From assembly GCF_035046485.1 (NCBI RefSeq), contig NC_085138.1, positions 430,453,265-430,517,264 on the forward strand: a DNA stretch of 64,000 nt, read 5' to 3'. This DNA comes from Aedes albopictus. Lineage: Eukaryota > Arthropoda > Insecta > Diptera > Culicidae. The notes beneath the pieces were generated by a model. The model saw nothing but the letters and a program-made list of their open reading frames with translations, was not told where the DNA came from and ran no database searches. The translations under genes were made by a program, and so were the position numbers. Below, piece by piece: positions 21,000 to 34,080 of this stretch. Numbering within the stretch: the first letter of the stretch is position 1; each line of letters begins with the position of its first letter.

Positions 21000-23955
21000 T
21001 CCACCTAGAATTCTTTCATGGATTACTCCAGAAATACTTCCTGGCATTCTTTTAGGGGTTCTCCCAGGAATTCTTCCTGACATTCCTCCAGGAATTGCTC
21101 TTGGCATTCCTCTAGAAATTCCTCCTGGGATTCTTCCAGGAATTCTTTCTGGGATTCTTCTAGGAATTCTTGCGAGGATTCCTCCAGGAATTCCTCTTGT
21201 AATTCCTCATGGGATTCTTCCAGGAGTTCCTCCTGGGATTCATTCGTGAATTCTTCCTTGAGTTCCTCCATGAAATCTTCCTTGGATTCCTCCTGGAAAT
21301 CCCCCAAGGATTCCTCCAGAACTTTCTCCCAGGACTCCTTCAGGAAATCCTCCTCGGGATTCCTAGAGGAACTCTTCTTAGGATTATTGCATGGTTTTCT
21401 TTTGGTATTCCTCCAATGATCCTTCCTGGGATTTTTCCAGGATTTTCTCTTCGGATTCCTTCAGAAATTACTCTTGGAATTTCATCAAGAATATCACCAG
21501 GAACTCCTTCTAGGATACTCACAGGTTTTTTTTACTGAGATTTCACCGACAGTTTTTCCTGGGATTTCCTCCTGGGATTTCTCCAAGAATTCCTTTTGGA
21601 ATTTCTCCAGAAAATTCTCCTAGGATTCCCCCAGGAAATCCTCCTGGGATTCTTTCAGGAATTCCTCTTCGGATTTCTCCTGGGATTCCTTTTAGAAGTC
21701 TTCCTGAGCTTCCCATGGGCATTCCTTCTGGTATTTCTCCAGGAATTCCTTCTGAGGTTTCTCCAAAAATGCGTTCAAGAATTTTTACAGGCATTTCTCC
21801 TGGGATTCATCCAAGCCATTCCTCTTGGGAATCCTCCAACAATATCTTCGGAAATCCTTCAGGAATTTCACAAAAATATCACCTTAAAATCCTCCTCTGG
21901 GATTCATTCGTGAAATGTTTCTGTGGATCCTCCAGGAATTCTTCCTTGTATCCATACAGGAATTTATTCTTGGATTCCTTCAGCCATTTTCCCAGTGGTT
22001 GATCCAGCAATTCCTGCAGTAATTATTCTTTGGATTCCTTTAGGAATTTTCTAAGCCTTCCTCCACGAATTTCTACAGGAATTGCTCCAAGAATTCTTAC
22101 ATGAGTTTCTTCTGGGATTTCTTCTGCAATTCGCCCTAGAATTCCTCCTAGGATTCCTAGGATTCATCCTAGGATTCCACTTGGAAATCCTCTAGGAATT
22201 CAGCTAGGATTCGACTTGGAATTCCTTCATAGATTGCTCCAAAAATACCTCCCAGTATTCCATCAGGAATTCCTTCAGAGGATCGTCCTGGAATTTCTCT
22301 TGACATTCCTCCAGGAATCCTTCTGGGAGTACCTCGTGGGATTGTTCCAGGCATTCCCGCTGGGATTCTTCCAGAAATTCCAGGTATTTCTATTGACATG
22401 CCTCCAGGTATTCCTCTTGGCATTCCTCCTGGGTTTCATCTGTGAATCCCTCTTTGGATTCCTCCAGCATATCCTCCTAGGATTCCTCCAGGAAGTCCTC
22501 CTAAGATTCTTCCATGAAACCCTGCAGGGTTTTCTAGAAATTTCTCCTAGGATTCCTCTAAATTTGGTCGCGGGGCTTCCTATAGGAATTTCTCCTATTA
22601 TTTCTCTAGGAATTCCTCCTCAGGCTTCTTTAGGTATTCCTCCAAAGTTTTCTCCAGGAATTTCTTTTGCGAATTCTCTAAGCATAACGCAAATTCTTCA
22701 GGAATTCTTCCAGAAATTTCACCTGTGACTCCTGTAATCTTTCTGGAATTCCTCCTGGAACTCTTCCTTGAATTATAACTGAAATTTATTCTGGGATTTC
22801 CGAATCAATTTTTTCAGGGATTTGTTCAGCAATTCCTTCAAAAATTTCTTTTTTGGTTCCACTAGGAATTCCTCCAGTAGCTATTCTTAGGAGAAATCTC
22901 AGTAGGAATTCCTGAAGGAAGCTCAAGAGGAATTCCTGAAGGAATCCCAAGAGGAATTTTAGGAGGACTTAAAAATTGGAAGAAATGCCTGGTGGAATCC
23001 AAGGAAAAATTCCTAGAAGAATTCTAGAATGATTTTCTGGAAGAATCTTACGAAGAATTTCTGGAAGATCACCAGAAGGCATTCCTGGAGGAACCCCAAG
23101 GAAAATCCCTGCAGGAACTCCAGGATGAATTCCTGGAGATATCCCGGGGGGAATTTCTGCAAGAATCCAAGAAGTAATTCCTGGAAAAATCCCAGAAGGA
23201 ACTCCTGGAGGAATCGCAAGAAAAAAATCATAAAAAAATCCCAGGAAAAATGCATGGAAGAATCCTATGTAGAATTTCTGAGAGAATCCCAGGAGAAATT
23301 TCTGGATGAGTCCTTGAAGAAAATCCTGTAGGAATCCGAGGAATAATTCCTAGAGGAATCCCGGGAGGAAACCCTGGAGGAATCCCAGAAGAAATTCGTG
23401 GAACCACTGATGAAACTGTTGTGGGAATCCGAGGAGGAATTCCTCGAAACATCCCGGAAAGAATTCCTTGAGAATGCTCAGGAGGAATTCCTTGAGAAAT
23501 TCCAAGAGGAATTCCTGGAGGAACCCCAAGATAAATTCCTGGAGAATCCCCAAGAGAAATTCCTGCAGCAGAAACCCCGGGAGGAATTCCTCGAAAATTA
23601 CAACTAGAAATTCATGGAAAAACCCTGGAAGGAATTCCTGGAGAATTTGTTGAAGGAATTCCTGGAGGAATCCTAGAAGGAATTTCTGAAAGAATTCTAG
23701 TAGAAACCTCCAGTGGAATTTCCACATGAATGCCTGAGAAAATCCCGGGAAGAATTCCTGGTTGTATCGTGGGAGGAATCGAAGGAGTAATTCCTGAAGG
23801 GATCCCAGGAAAAATCTTGCGGAAATCCCAGGAGGAATTCCTGGAGCAATCCCAGGAAGAACACATGGAGGAATTTTATGAGGGATTTATCAAGAAAATC
23901 CTGGGAGAAATTCCTGGAAGAATCCCAGGCGAAATCTCGAGAGAATTTACTTGAG
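21000..23955 (+). repeat. Satellite block A, direct copy of 25.94-28.9 kb
   Basis: Irregular landmarks of this block recur in the same order and orientation about 4.9 kb downstream: ACTCTTCTTAGGATTATTGC (21,371) against ACTCTTCCTAGGATTATAAC (26,305), and GAAATTCGTGG (23,391) against 28,254. A third, inverted copy is at about 29.0-32.1 kb. The block contains its own internal strand switch near 22,885. Confidence 0.8.
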
Positions 23956-23999
23956 AAATCTCAGGAGTTTCACCGGGAATCCCTGAAAGAGTTTATACT

Positions 24000-26900
24000 C
24001 CCAGGATTTTCTCGATAAGTTTCTCTGGGAATTCCTGTAGTTTTGCCGGGATTTCTACTAGGATTTCCTCCAATAATTCCTCTAGAAGTTCCTCCGAGAA
24101 TTCCACAAGAAGTTCCTCCAGAAATTCTTCCAGGAATTTCTCTAGAAGTTCTCCCGGGAATTCTTCTAGGAGTGTCTCCGGGAATTCTTCTTGGTGGTCA
24201 ACCAGCAATTTCTCTAGACGTTCCTCAAAAAAATCCTTAAGAAATATCTCCTGGAATTCCTCTAGGAGTATCTCTCCCGGGAATTCCTCTACAAATTCCT
24301 CCAGATTTTTTTTCTAAGAGTTCCTCCTGAAATTCTTCTAGGAGTTCCTACGGGATTTTTTCTTTTAGTTCGTTCGAGAATTCCACGAGTGGATCCTTCG
24401 GGAATTCCTCTTGAAGTTCCTTCAGAAACTCATCTTGAAATTCCTTCAGAAATTCCTCAATGAGTAACTCCAGGAATTTCTCCAGGAGTTTCTCCTGGAA
24501 TACCTTTCAGAAGTCTCTCTGGGAATTCTTCTAGGACTTCCAAGAATTTCACTAAGAGTCCCCCTGGGAGTTTCATTGGGGGTTCCTCTAGGAGGTTCTC
24601 CCAGAATTTCTATAAGACTTTCTCCTTGTTCCTCAAGGAGTTTCTTCAGCAATTTCTCTACAGGTGTTTCAAAAACTATTCTATGAGTTTCTTTTTATAG
24701 TTCCTGCGGGAATTCCTCTATGCTGTCCTTCGAGACTTCTTCTAGGAGTTACAATTTATTTTTTTTTCTTGGAGTTCCTCCGGAAATTGCTCTACGTAGA
24801 ATTAGCGATACCAGTAGAATTCGTACAAAATTACCTCCGAAAATTCCTATGGAAGTTCCTTCGGGAATTCCTCAAGGGATTCCCACCGCAAATTCTTCTA
24901 ATTGTTTCCTTCAGTAATTTATCTTACAATTTCTTCGGAAATTCCTCTGAGAGTTGCTCCAGGGGTTCCTCCAAAAATACCTCTTGGAGTTCCCTTCAGA
25001 ATTTATCTAGGTGGTCTTCTGGGAATTCCTCTCTAGAAGTTTCATAGGATTTTTTTCCTAAATTCTCACCGGGAATTCCTCTGGGAGTTCCTTCGGGTAT
25101 TATTACTTGAATTTCTCAAAAAGTGTCGTAAGCAATTTTCTTCAAATGTCATTTCCTCTTGAAGTTCCTCTAAACATCCTGCAAGAAATTCCGTCGGGAA
25201 TTTTTATAAGAGTACCTTCAGAAATTTCTCCATAAGTTCCTCCTACAGTTCCTCTTGAAATTTTTCTTGGAGTTCCTCTGAGAATTCCTTTAGGCTGCCC
25301 TCCGTGTTTTTCTTTAGGAGTTCTAATTGATTTGTTGTATGTTTCTCCGGGAATTAAACTAAAGTTTCTCTAAGAAATCCTGTCGGAGTATTTTCAAGGA
25401 TTTTTCAAAAGTTCCTCCGAAATTGCTCTACCAGTTCTCAAGGAATTTCTTTCTAGCAGATCCTCTGGTGATTCTTCGGGGAGATACCCCGAGAATTTCT
25501 GCAGGCGATCCTGATATTCCTCTAGAAGTTTCAATGGAATCTTTTTCTTGGAGATTCTCCATAAATCCCTCGAGTGATTCTTCCGGAGTTTCCCCGGGAG
25601 TTGCTCTGGGAGTTTCATTTCTCTTAGAGAAATGGCTGAAAAAACTCCATGAGGAATTTAAGGAGAAACCCCTGGAAGAATTCCGGGAGAAACTCCCAGA
25701 GAAATTCCCGGAGGAAGTCCTAGAGGTATACCTGGAGGAACTTCTAGAGCAATTCCCAGAGGAATTCCTAGAGGAGTTTTTGAAGGAACTCCTAAAAGAA
25801 ACCCCGAAGAGAATTTTAGAAAAAAAAATCTCTTGGAACTCCTGAAGGAATGCACCTAAAGAATTTACCAAAGGATCTCCAAGAGGCATACCTGGAAGAA
25901 CTCCTATAAAAAATCCCACTGGAACTCATCGAAGAGAAGTTCTTCCGGGATTTCAACTTAGGATTCCACTTGGAAATCCTCTAGGAATTCATGCTAGGAT
26001 TCCACCTAGAATTCCTTCATTGATTTCTCCAGAAATACTTCCTGGCATTCCTCCTGACATTCCTCCAGGAATTCCTCTTGGCATTCCTCTAGGAATCTCC
26101 TGGGATTCTATCTGGAATTCTTTCTGGGATTCTTCCAGGAATTCCTCCGACGATTCCTCCAGGAATTCCTCTTGGAATTCCTCATGGGATTCTTTCGTGA
26201 ATTCCTCCTCGGATTCCTCGGATTCTTCCTTGGATCCTCCTTGGATTCCTCCAGAAATTCCTCCTAGGACTCCTCCAGGAAATCCTCCTTGGGATTCCTA
26301 TAGGAACTCTTCCTAGGATTATAACATAGTTTCCTTCTGGTATTCCACCAATAATTCTTCCTGGGATTTTTCCAGGAATTTCTCTTCGAATTTCTTCAGA
26401 TATTACTCTAAGGAATCCTCTAGGAATTCCTTCAAGAATATCTTCAGGAATTCCTTCTAGGATACTCACAGGTTTTTTTTCTGAGATTTTACCAGCAATT
26501 CTTCCTGGGATTTCTCCAAGAATTCCTCTTAGAGTTTCTCCAGAAAATTCTCCGATGATTCCCCCAGGAAATCCTCCTGGGATTCCTTTTGGAATTCATC
26601 TTCGGATTTCTCTTGGGATTCCTTTTCGTAGTCTTCCTGAGCTTCCTTTGGGAATTCCTCCTGGTATTTCTCTAGGAATTCCTCCTGAGGTTTCTCCAAG
26701 AAGGCCTTCAAGAATTTCTCAAGGAATTCATCCAAGCCATTCCTCTTGGGAATCCTCCAGGAATATCTTCGGAAATCCTTCAGGAATTCCACAAATATAT
26801 CTTCTGAAACTCCTCCTGGGATTCCTCCTAGTATCAATACAGGAATTAATTCTTGGATTCCTTCAGCTATTTTTCTATGAATTTTCCAAGGCTTCCACCA

Positions 26901-29900
26901 CGAAATTTTACAGGAATTGCTCCAAGAATTCTTACATGAGTTTTTTCTGGGGTTCCTTCTGCAATTCGTCCTAGAATTCCTCTAGGAATTCATCCTAGGA
27001 ATCCACTTGGAAGTCCTTTAGGAGTTCGTCGTAGGATTCAACTTGGAATTCCAACATGGATTGCTCCAAAAATACCTCCAAATATTCCTTCAGGGGATCC
27101 TCCAGGAATTCCTCTTGGAATTCTTCTGGGAGTATCTCGTGGGATTGTTCCAGGCATTTCTGCTGGGATTCTTCCAGGAATTCCAGGTATTCCTATTGCA
27201 TTCCTCCAGGTATTCCTCTTGGCATTCCTCATGGGATTCCTCCAGGAATTCCTCCTGGCATTCATCCGTGAATTCCTCCTTGAATTCCTCCAGGAAATCC
27301 TCCTAGGATTCCTCCAGGAAATCCTGGGAGGTTTTCTATAAATTTCTCCTAGGATTCCTCTAAATTTTGTTGCGGGGTGTCCTAAAGAAATTCCTCCTAA
27401 TGTTTCTTAAGGTGTTCCTCCAAAGATTTCTTCAGGAATTTCTTTTGGGAATTCTCCAGGCATATCTTCGGAAAATCTTCAGGAATTCTTCCAGAAGCTC
27501 CACCTGGGACTCCTCCATTAAACCATCCTGCGATTCCTTCAGGAAATCTTCCTGGGATTCCTCCAGGAACTCTTCTTTGCATTATAACAGGAATTTATTC
27601 TGGAATTTCTGAATCAATTCTTCCAGGGATTTGTTCAGCAATTCCTCCAGATTTTTTTTTTGATTCCACTAAGAATTCCTCCTGTAGCAACTCTTATGAG
27701 AAATCTCAGTAGGATTTCCTGGAGAAATCTCAAGAGGAATTCCTGGAGGATTCTCAGTAGGAGTTTCTGGAGGAAATCTCAATAGGAATTCCTGAAGGAA
27801 TCCCAAGAGGAATTTTAGGAGGTATAAAAAAATTAGGAGAAATATCTGGTGGAATCGAAGGAAAAATTCCTAGAAGAATTCTAGAACGATTTTCTGGAAG
27901 AATCTTATGAGGAATTTCTAGAAGATCACCAGAAGGAATTTCTGGAGGAACCCCAAGGGAAATTTCTGCAGGAACTCCAGGATAAATTCCTGGAGATACC
28001 CCGGGTGGAATTTCTGCAAGAATCCAAGGAGTAATTCCTAAAAAAAAAACCTAGAAGGAACTCCTGGAGGAATCCCAGAAAAAACTCTTGGAAAAATCCC
28101 AAGAAAAATGCTTGGAAGAATCCTAGGTAGAATTTCTGAGAAAATCCCAGAAGGAATTTCTGGATGAGTCCTTGAAGGAAATCCTGTAGGAACCAGCGTC
28201 TGGCTGAAAGCCTCTTTAATAAAGAAAAAAAAAACCCTGGAGGAATCTCAGAAGAAATTCGTGGAGGAATTTCAGGAGGAATTTCTCAAGGAATCACGGT
28301 TAAAACTGTTGTGGGAATCCCAGGAGGAATTCCTCGAAACATCCCGGAAAGTATTCCTTGAGAATGCTTAGGAGAAATTCCTTGAGAAATTCCAAGACGA
28401 ATTCCTAGAGGAATCCCAAGATGAATTCCTGGAGGAATCCCAAGGAAAATCCCTGCAGGAAATCCAGGAGGAATTCCAGTAGAAACCCCGGGAGGAATTC
28501 CTCGAAGATTACAAGAAGAAATTCATGGAAAAACCCTGGAAGGAATTCCTGGGAAATGTGTTGAAGGAATTCCTGAAAGTATATCGTGGGAGGAATCCAA
28601 GGAGAAATTCCTGGAGGGATCCCAGGAGGAATTCATGGATGAATTTTAGGAGGAATTTATCAAAAATAAAAATCCTGAGAGAAATTCCTGGAAGAATCCC
28701 AGGCGAAATTTCTCGAGAAATTATGGGAGGAATTCCTAGAGAAATTCTAGGAAGCATTCTTGGATTAATCCCAAGAGGAATTCCTGGAAGAATTCCATAC
28801 AGACTTCCTGAGGAATCCCAAAATGAATTTGTGGAGGAATTCTGGAAAAATCCAAGAAGCAATTCCTGGAGGAATCGCAGGTAGTATTCCCGGAGAAATC
28901 GCAATAAGAATTTCCGAAGAACTCAAGGATCCTCCTAGGATTCTTAATGGGATTCCTCCAGGAATTCCTCTTGGAATTTCTAAAGTGATTGTTTCAAGGA
29001 TTCCTCCAGGAATTCTTTCACGAATTTCTCCTGGGATTCCTCCATGAATTAATTATTGAATTCTTACTGGAATTTTGTCTTAGATTCCTTTAGGACTTCA
29101 GGGATTCTTATTGCGATTCCTCCAGGAATTGCTTCTCGGATTCTTCCAGAAATTCCTCCTGGGATTCTTCCAGAAATTCCTCCTGAGATTCCTTTATGAA
29201 GTTCTTTTGAAATTGCTGCGGAGATTCTTTCTGATTTCCTTCCAGGAACTTCTTCTGGAACTCTTTCAGGAATCCCTCCTTGGAGTCTTCCTAGCATTCG
29301 TCCTGCGATTCCTTCAGGAAATCCTGCGGGTCATCTTTGCGAAATTCCTCCTAGAACTCGACGTTCCTTCTGGGATACCTTCAAGACTTACTCCTGCGAT
29401 TCCCCCAAGAGTTCCTTCCTGGATTCTTCCAGTATTTCTGCCTTCGATTCTACAAGCATTTCTCCAAGAATTTCTCCACAAATTGAGATTCTTCCAGGAA
29501 TTTCTCTCAGGATTTTTTTTTGAGAAATTCCTCATAAAATTCCTCCCGGGGTTTCTACTGGAATTCCTCCTGGATTTCTTGCAGGCGTTTCTATTGGGGT
29601 TCCTCCAGGAATTCATCTTGGGATTCCTCTATAGAAATTCCTCTTGGAATTTCTCAAGGAATTTCTCCTAAGCATTCTCAAGGAATACTATCCGGGATGT
29701 TTCGAGGAATTCCTTCTGGGATTCCCACAACAGTTGTAACCGTGATTCCTTGAGAAATTCCTCCTGAAATTCCTCCACGAATTTCTTCTGAGATTTCTTC
29801 AGGGTTTCCTCCCGGGATTCCTCTAGGAATTCTTCCTCGGATTCCTACAGGATTTCCTTCAAGGACTCATCCAGAAATTCATCCTGGGATTTTCTCAGAA

Positions 29901-32900
29901 ATTCTACCTAGGATTCTTCCAAGCATTTTTCTTGGGATTTTTCCAGGAGATCCTTCTAGGTTTTTTTCAGAAATTACTTCTTGGATTCTTGCAGAAATTC
30001 CTCCCAAGATATCTCCAGGAATTCATCCTGGAGTTCCTGAAGGAATTTCCCTTGGGGTTCCTCTAGAAATTCCTTCTGGTGATCTTCCAGAAATTCCTCG
30101 TAAGGTTCTTCCAGAAAATCGTTCTAGAATTCTTCTAGGAATTTTTCCTTGGATTCCACCAGATATTTCTCCCAATTTTTCTATTCCTCCTTAAATTCCT
30201 CTTGGGATTCCTTCAGAAATTCCTAATGAGTTTCCACCAGAAATTCCTACTGAGATCCCTCCAGGAATTCCTCTTGAGATTTCTCCAGGAAATCCTACTG
30301 AGATTTCTCCAGGAAATCCTACTGAGATTTCTACAGCAAATCCTACTGAGATTTCTCATAAGCATTGCTTCTGGAGGAATTCTTAGTGGAATCCAAAAAA
30401 AAATTCTGGAGGAATTCCTGAACAAATCCCTGGAAGAATTGATTATTGCCTGTTATAATACAAGGAAGAGTTCCAGGAAGAATCCCAGGAGGATTTCCTG
30501 AAGGAATCGCAGGAGGATTTAATGGAGGAGTCCCAGGTGGAGCTTCTGGAAGAATTCCTGAAGATTTTCCGAAGGTATGCCTGGAGTATTCCCAAAAGAA
30601 ATCCTGGAGAAATCTTTGGAGGAACACCCAAAGAAACCTGAGGAGAAATTTCTGTAGGAAGCCCCGCAACAAAATTTAGAAAAATCTTAGGAGAAATTTA
30701 TAGAAAACCTCCCAGGATTTCCTGGAGGAATCCCAGGAGGATTTCCTGGAAGAATCCTAGGAGGATTTCCTGGAGGAATTCAAGGAGGAATTCACGGATG
30801 AATGCCAGGAGGAATTCCTGGAGGAATCCCATGAGAAATGCCAAGAGGAATACCTGGAGGAATGCCAATAGGAATACCTGGAATTCCTGGAAGAATCCCA
30901 GCAGGAATGCCTGGAACAATCCCACGAGGTACTCCCAGAAGAATGCCTAGAGGAATTCCTAAAGGATCCCCTGAAGGAATACTTGGAGGTATTTTTGGAA
31001 CAATCCACGTTGGAATTCCAAGTTGAATCCTACGACGAACTCCTAAAGGACTTCCAAGTGGAATCCTAGGATGAATTCCTAGAGGAATTCTAGGACGAAT
31101 TGTAGAAGGAACCCCAGAAAAAACTCATGTTAGAATCCTTGGAACAATTCCTGTAAAATTTCGTGGTGGAAACCTTGGAAAATTCAGAGAAAAATGGCTG
31201 AAGGAATCCAAGAATTAATTCCTGTATTGATACTAGGAGGAATCATAGGAGGAGTTTCAGAAGATATATTTGTGGAATTCCTGAAGCATTTCCGAAGACA
31301 TTCCCGGAGGATTCCCAAGAGGAATGGCTTGGATGAATTTCTGGAGAAATTCTTGAAGGCCTTTTTGGAGAAACCTCAGGAGGAATTCCTAGAGATATAC
31401 CAGGAGTAATTGCCATAGGAAGCTCAGGAAAATTGACGAAGATGAATTCCAAAAGGAATCCCAGGAGAATTTCTTGGGGGAATCATAGGAGAATTTTCTG
31501 GAGAAACTCCAAGAGGAATTCTTGGATTGGGATTCTTCCCAGGAAGAATTGCTGGTAAAATCTCAGAAAAAAAAAACCTGTGAGTATCCTAGAAGGAATT
31601 CCTGGAGATATTCTTGAAAGAATTCCTAGAGGATTCCTTAGAGTAATATCTGAAGGAATCCGAAGAGAAATTCCTGGAAAAATCCCAGGAAGAATTATTG
31701 GTGGAATACCAAAAGGAAGCTATGTAATAATCCTAGGAAGAGCTCCTCTAGGAATCCCGAGGAGGATTTCTTGGAGGAGTCCTAGGAGGAATTCCAAGGA
31801 GGATCCAAGGAAGATTTCATGGAGGAATCTGAGGAGAAATTCACGCAGGAATCCCATGAGGAATTCCTGGAGGAATTCCTGGAGGAATTCCTGGAGGAAT
31901 CCTTGGAGGAATTCCAGGCAGAATCCCTGGAAGAATCCCAGGAGATTCCTAGAGGAATGCCAAGAGGAATTCCTGGAGGAATGTCAGTAGGAATGCCAGG
32001 AAGAAAGAGAGAAATCAATGAAGGAAGTCTAGGTGGAATCCTAGTATGAATGCCTAGAGGATTTTCAAGTGGAATCCTAAGTTGAAATCCCGGAAGAACT
32101 CCAGGATAAATTGCCGAAGGAATCTCAGAGGAAACTCCTGTAATAATCTGTGGAGTTTTTCTAGGAGTTTTTCTAGGTGTTTCTCTTCGATGAGTTCCAG
32201 CGGGATTTTTTATAGGAGTTCCTCCAGGTATGCCTCTTGGAGATCCTCTTTCTTTAGATGCATTCCTTCAGGAGTTCCAAGAGATTTTTTTTTCTAAAAT
32301 TCTCTTCGGGGATTCTTTTGGGAGTTCCTTCAAGAACTCCTCTAGGAATTCCTCTGGGAATTGCTATAGGAGTTCCTCCAGGTATACCTCTAGGACTTCC
32401 TCCTGGAATTTCTCTGGGTGTTCCTCTCGGAATTCTTCCAGGAGTTCCTCCTTAAATTCCTCATGGAGTTTCTTCAGCCATTTCTCTAGGAGAAATGAAA
32501 CTCCCAGAGCAATTCCCGGGGAAACTCCGGAAGAATCACTCGAGGAATTCATGGAGAAACTCCAAGAAAAAGATCCCATTGAAACTTCTAGAGGAATATC
32601 GGGATCGCCTGCAGAAATTCTCGGGGTATCTCCCCGAAGAATCACCGGAGGATCTGCTAGAAAGAAATTCCTTGAGAACTGGTAGAGCAATTTCGGAGGA
32701 ACTTTTGAAAAGTCCTTGAAAATACTCCGACAGTATTTCTTAGAGAAACTTTAGTTTAATTCCCGGAGAAACATACACACAAAATCTCAAGAAGAACTCC
32801 AGGAGGAACTTATAGAGAAATTTTTGAAGGTACTCCTATAAAAATTCCCGACGGGATTTCTTGCAGGATTTTTAGAGGAACTCCAAGAGGAATTTCGGGA

Positions 32901-34080
32901 GAAACTCATAAAATAATTCCTGGATGACCTTTGAAGAAAATTGCTTACGACACTCTTTGGGATATTCAAGTAATAATACCCGGAGGAACTCCCAGAGGAA
33001 TTCCCGGTGAGATTTTAGGAAAAAAAAAATCCTATGAAACTCCTAGAGAGGAATTCCCAGAAGACCACCTAGATGAATTCTGAAGGGAACTCCAAGAAGT
33101 ATTTCTGGAGGAACCCCTGGAGCAACTCCCAGAGGAATTCGTGGAGAAATTGTAAGAGAAATTACTGAAGAAAACAATTAGAAGCATTTGCGGTGGAAAT
33201 CCTGGGTAAATATGCGGAGAAACACCTTGAGGAATTCCCGAAGGAACTTCCATAGGAATTTTCGGAGGTAATTTTGGACGAATTCTACTGGTGTCGCTAA
33301 TTCTACGTAGAGCAATTTCCGGAGGAACTCCAAGAAAAAAAAAATACATTGTAACTCCTAGAAGAAGTCCCGAACAACAGCATAGAGGAATTCCCGCAGG
33401 AACTTTAAAAATAAATTCATAGAATAGTTTTTGAAACACCTGTAGAGAAATTGCTGAAGAAACTCCTTTAGGAACAAGGAGAAAGTCTTATAGAAATTTT
33501 TGGAGCACCTCCTAGAGGAACCCCCAATGAAGCTCCCAGGGGGACTCTTAGAGAAATTCTTGGAAGTCCTAGAAGAATTCCCAGAGAGACTTCTAGTTGG
33601 TATTCTAGGAGAAACTCCTGGAGAAATTCCTGGAGTTACTCGTAGAAGAATTTCTGAAGGAATTTCAAGATGAGTTTCTGAAGAAATTTCAAGAAGAATT
33701 CCCGAAGGATCCACTCGTGGAATTCTTGAACGAACTAAAAGAAAAAAATCCCGTAGGAGCACCTAGAAGAATTTCAGGAGGAACTCTTAGAAAAAAATCT
33801 GGAGAAATTTGTAGAGGAATTCTCGGGAGAGATACTCCTAGAGGAATTCCAGGAGATATTTCTTAAAGATTTTTTGGAGGAACGTCTGAAGAAATTGCTG
33901 GTTGACGACCAAGAAGAACTCCCGGAGACACTCCCAGAAGAATTCCCAGGAGAACTTCTAGAGAAATTCCTGGAAGAATTTCTGGAGGAACTTCTTGAGG
34001 TATTTCTGGAGGAACTTCTAGAGGAATTCTTGAAGGAATTCTAGTAGAAATCCCGGCAAAACTACAGGAATTCTCAGAGA
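24000..34080. repeat. Near-palindrome of about 10 kb in the satellite
   Basis: Landmarks in the left arm recur inverted in the right arm at distances that sum to about 58,034-58,113, placing the axis near 29,030. Pairs are 24,662 with 33,441 (GTGTTTCAAAAACTATTC), 25,453 with 32,660 (CTAGCAGATCC), 26,734 with 31,330 (AAGCCATTCC), 27,476 with 30,564 (TCTTCAGGAATTCTTCCAGA) and 28,111 with 29,923 (CTTGGAAGAATCCTAGG). Block lengths mirror too: about 290 and 340, 1,760 and 1,770, 1,225 and 1,425 bp. The left arm begins with CTGTAGTTTTGCCGGGAT (24,040), inverted at about 34,050. The landmarks are irregular units, so this is an inverted duplication and not chance pairing of simple repeats. Confidence 0.85.
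28197..28242 (+). mobile_element. Short retroposed tail in one palindrome arm
   Basis: A 43-base non-satellite piece (GTCTGGCTGAAAGCCTCTTT, then AATAAAG and an A-run) replaces about 36 bases of satellite. The corresponding places at about 29,815-29,850 (inverted) and 23,335-23,380 (direct) lack it. The AATAAA plus A-tail suggests the extreme 3' end of a retrotransposon. Confidence 0.6.

Noticed and set aside
21023..21307. Glu-rich and collagen-like open frames in the arrays (also 45,213-45,782 and 46,147-46,872)
   Set aside because: The satellite unit is open in all six frames, peptides are exact unit translations, frames overlap on both strands, and strand switches cut through them. No gene structure is present.
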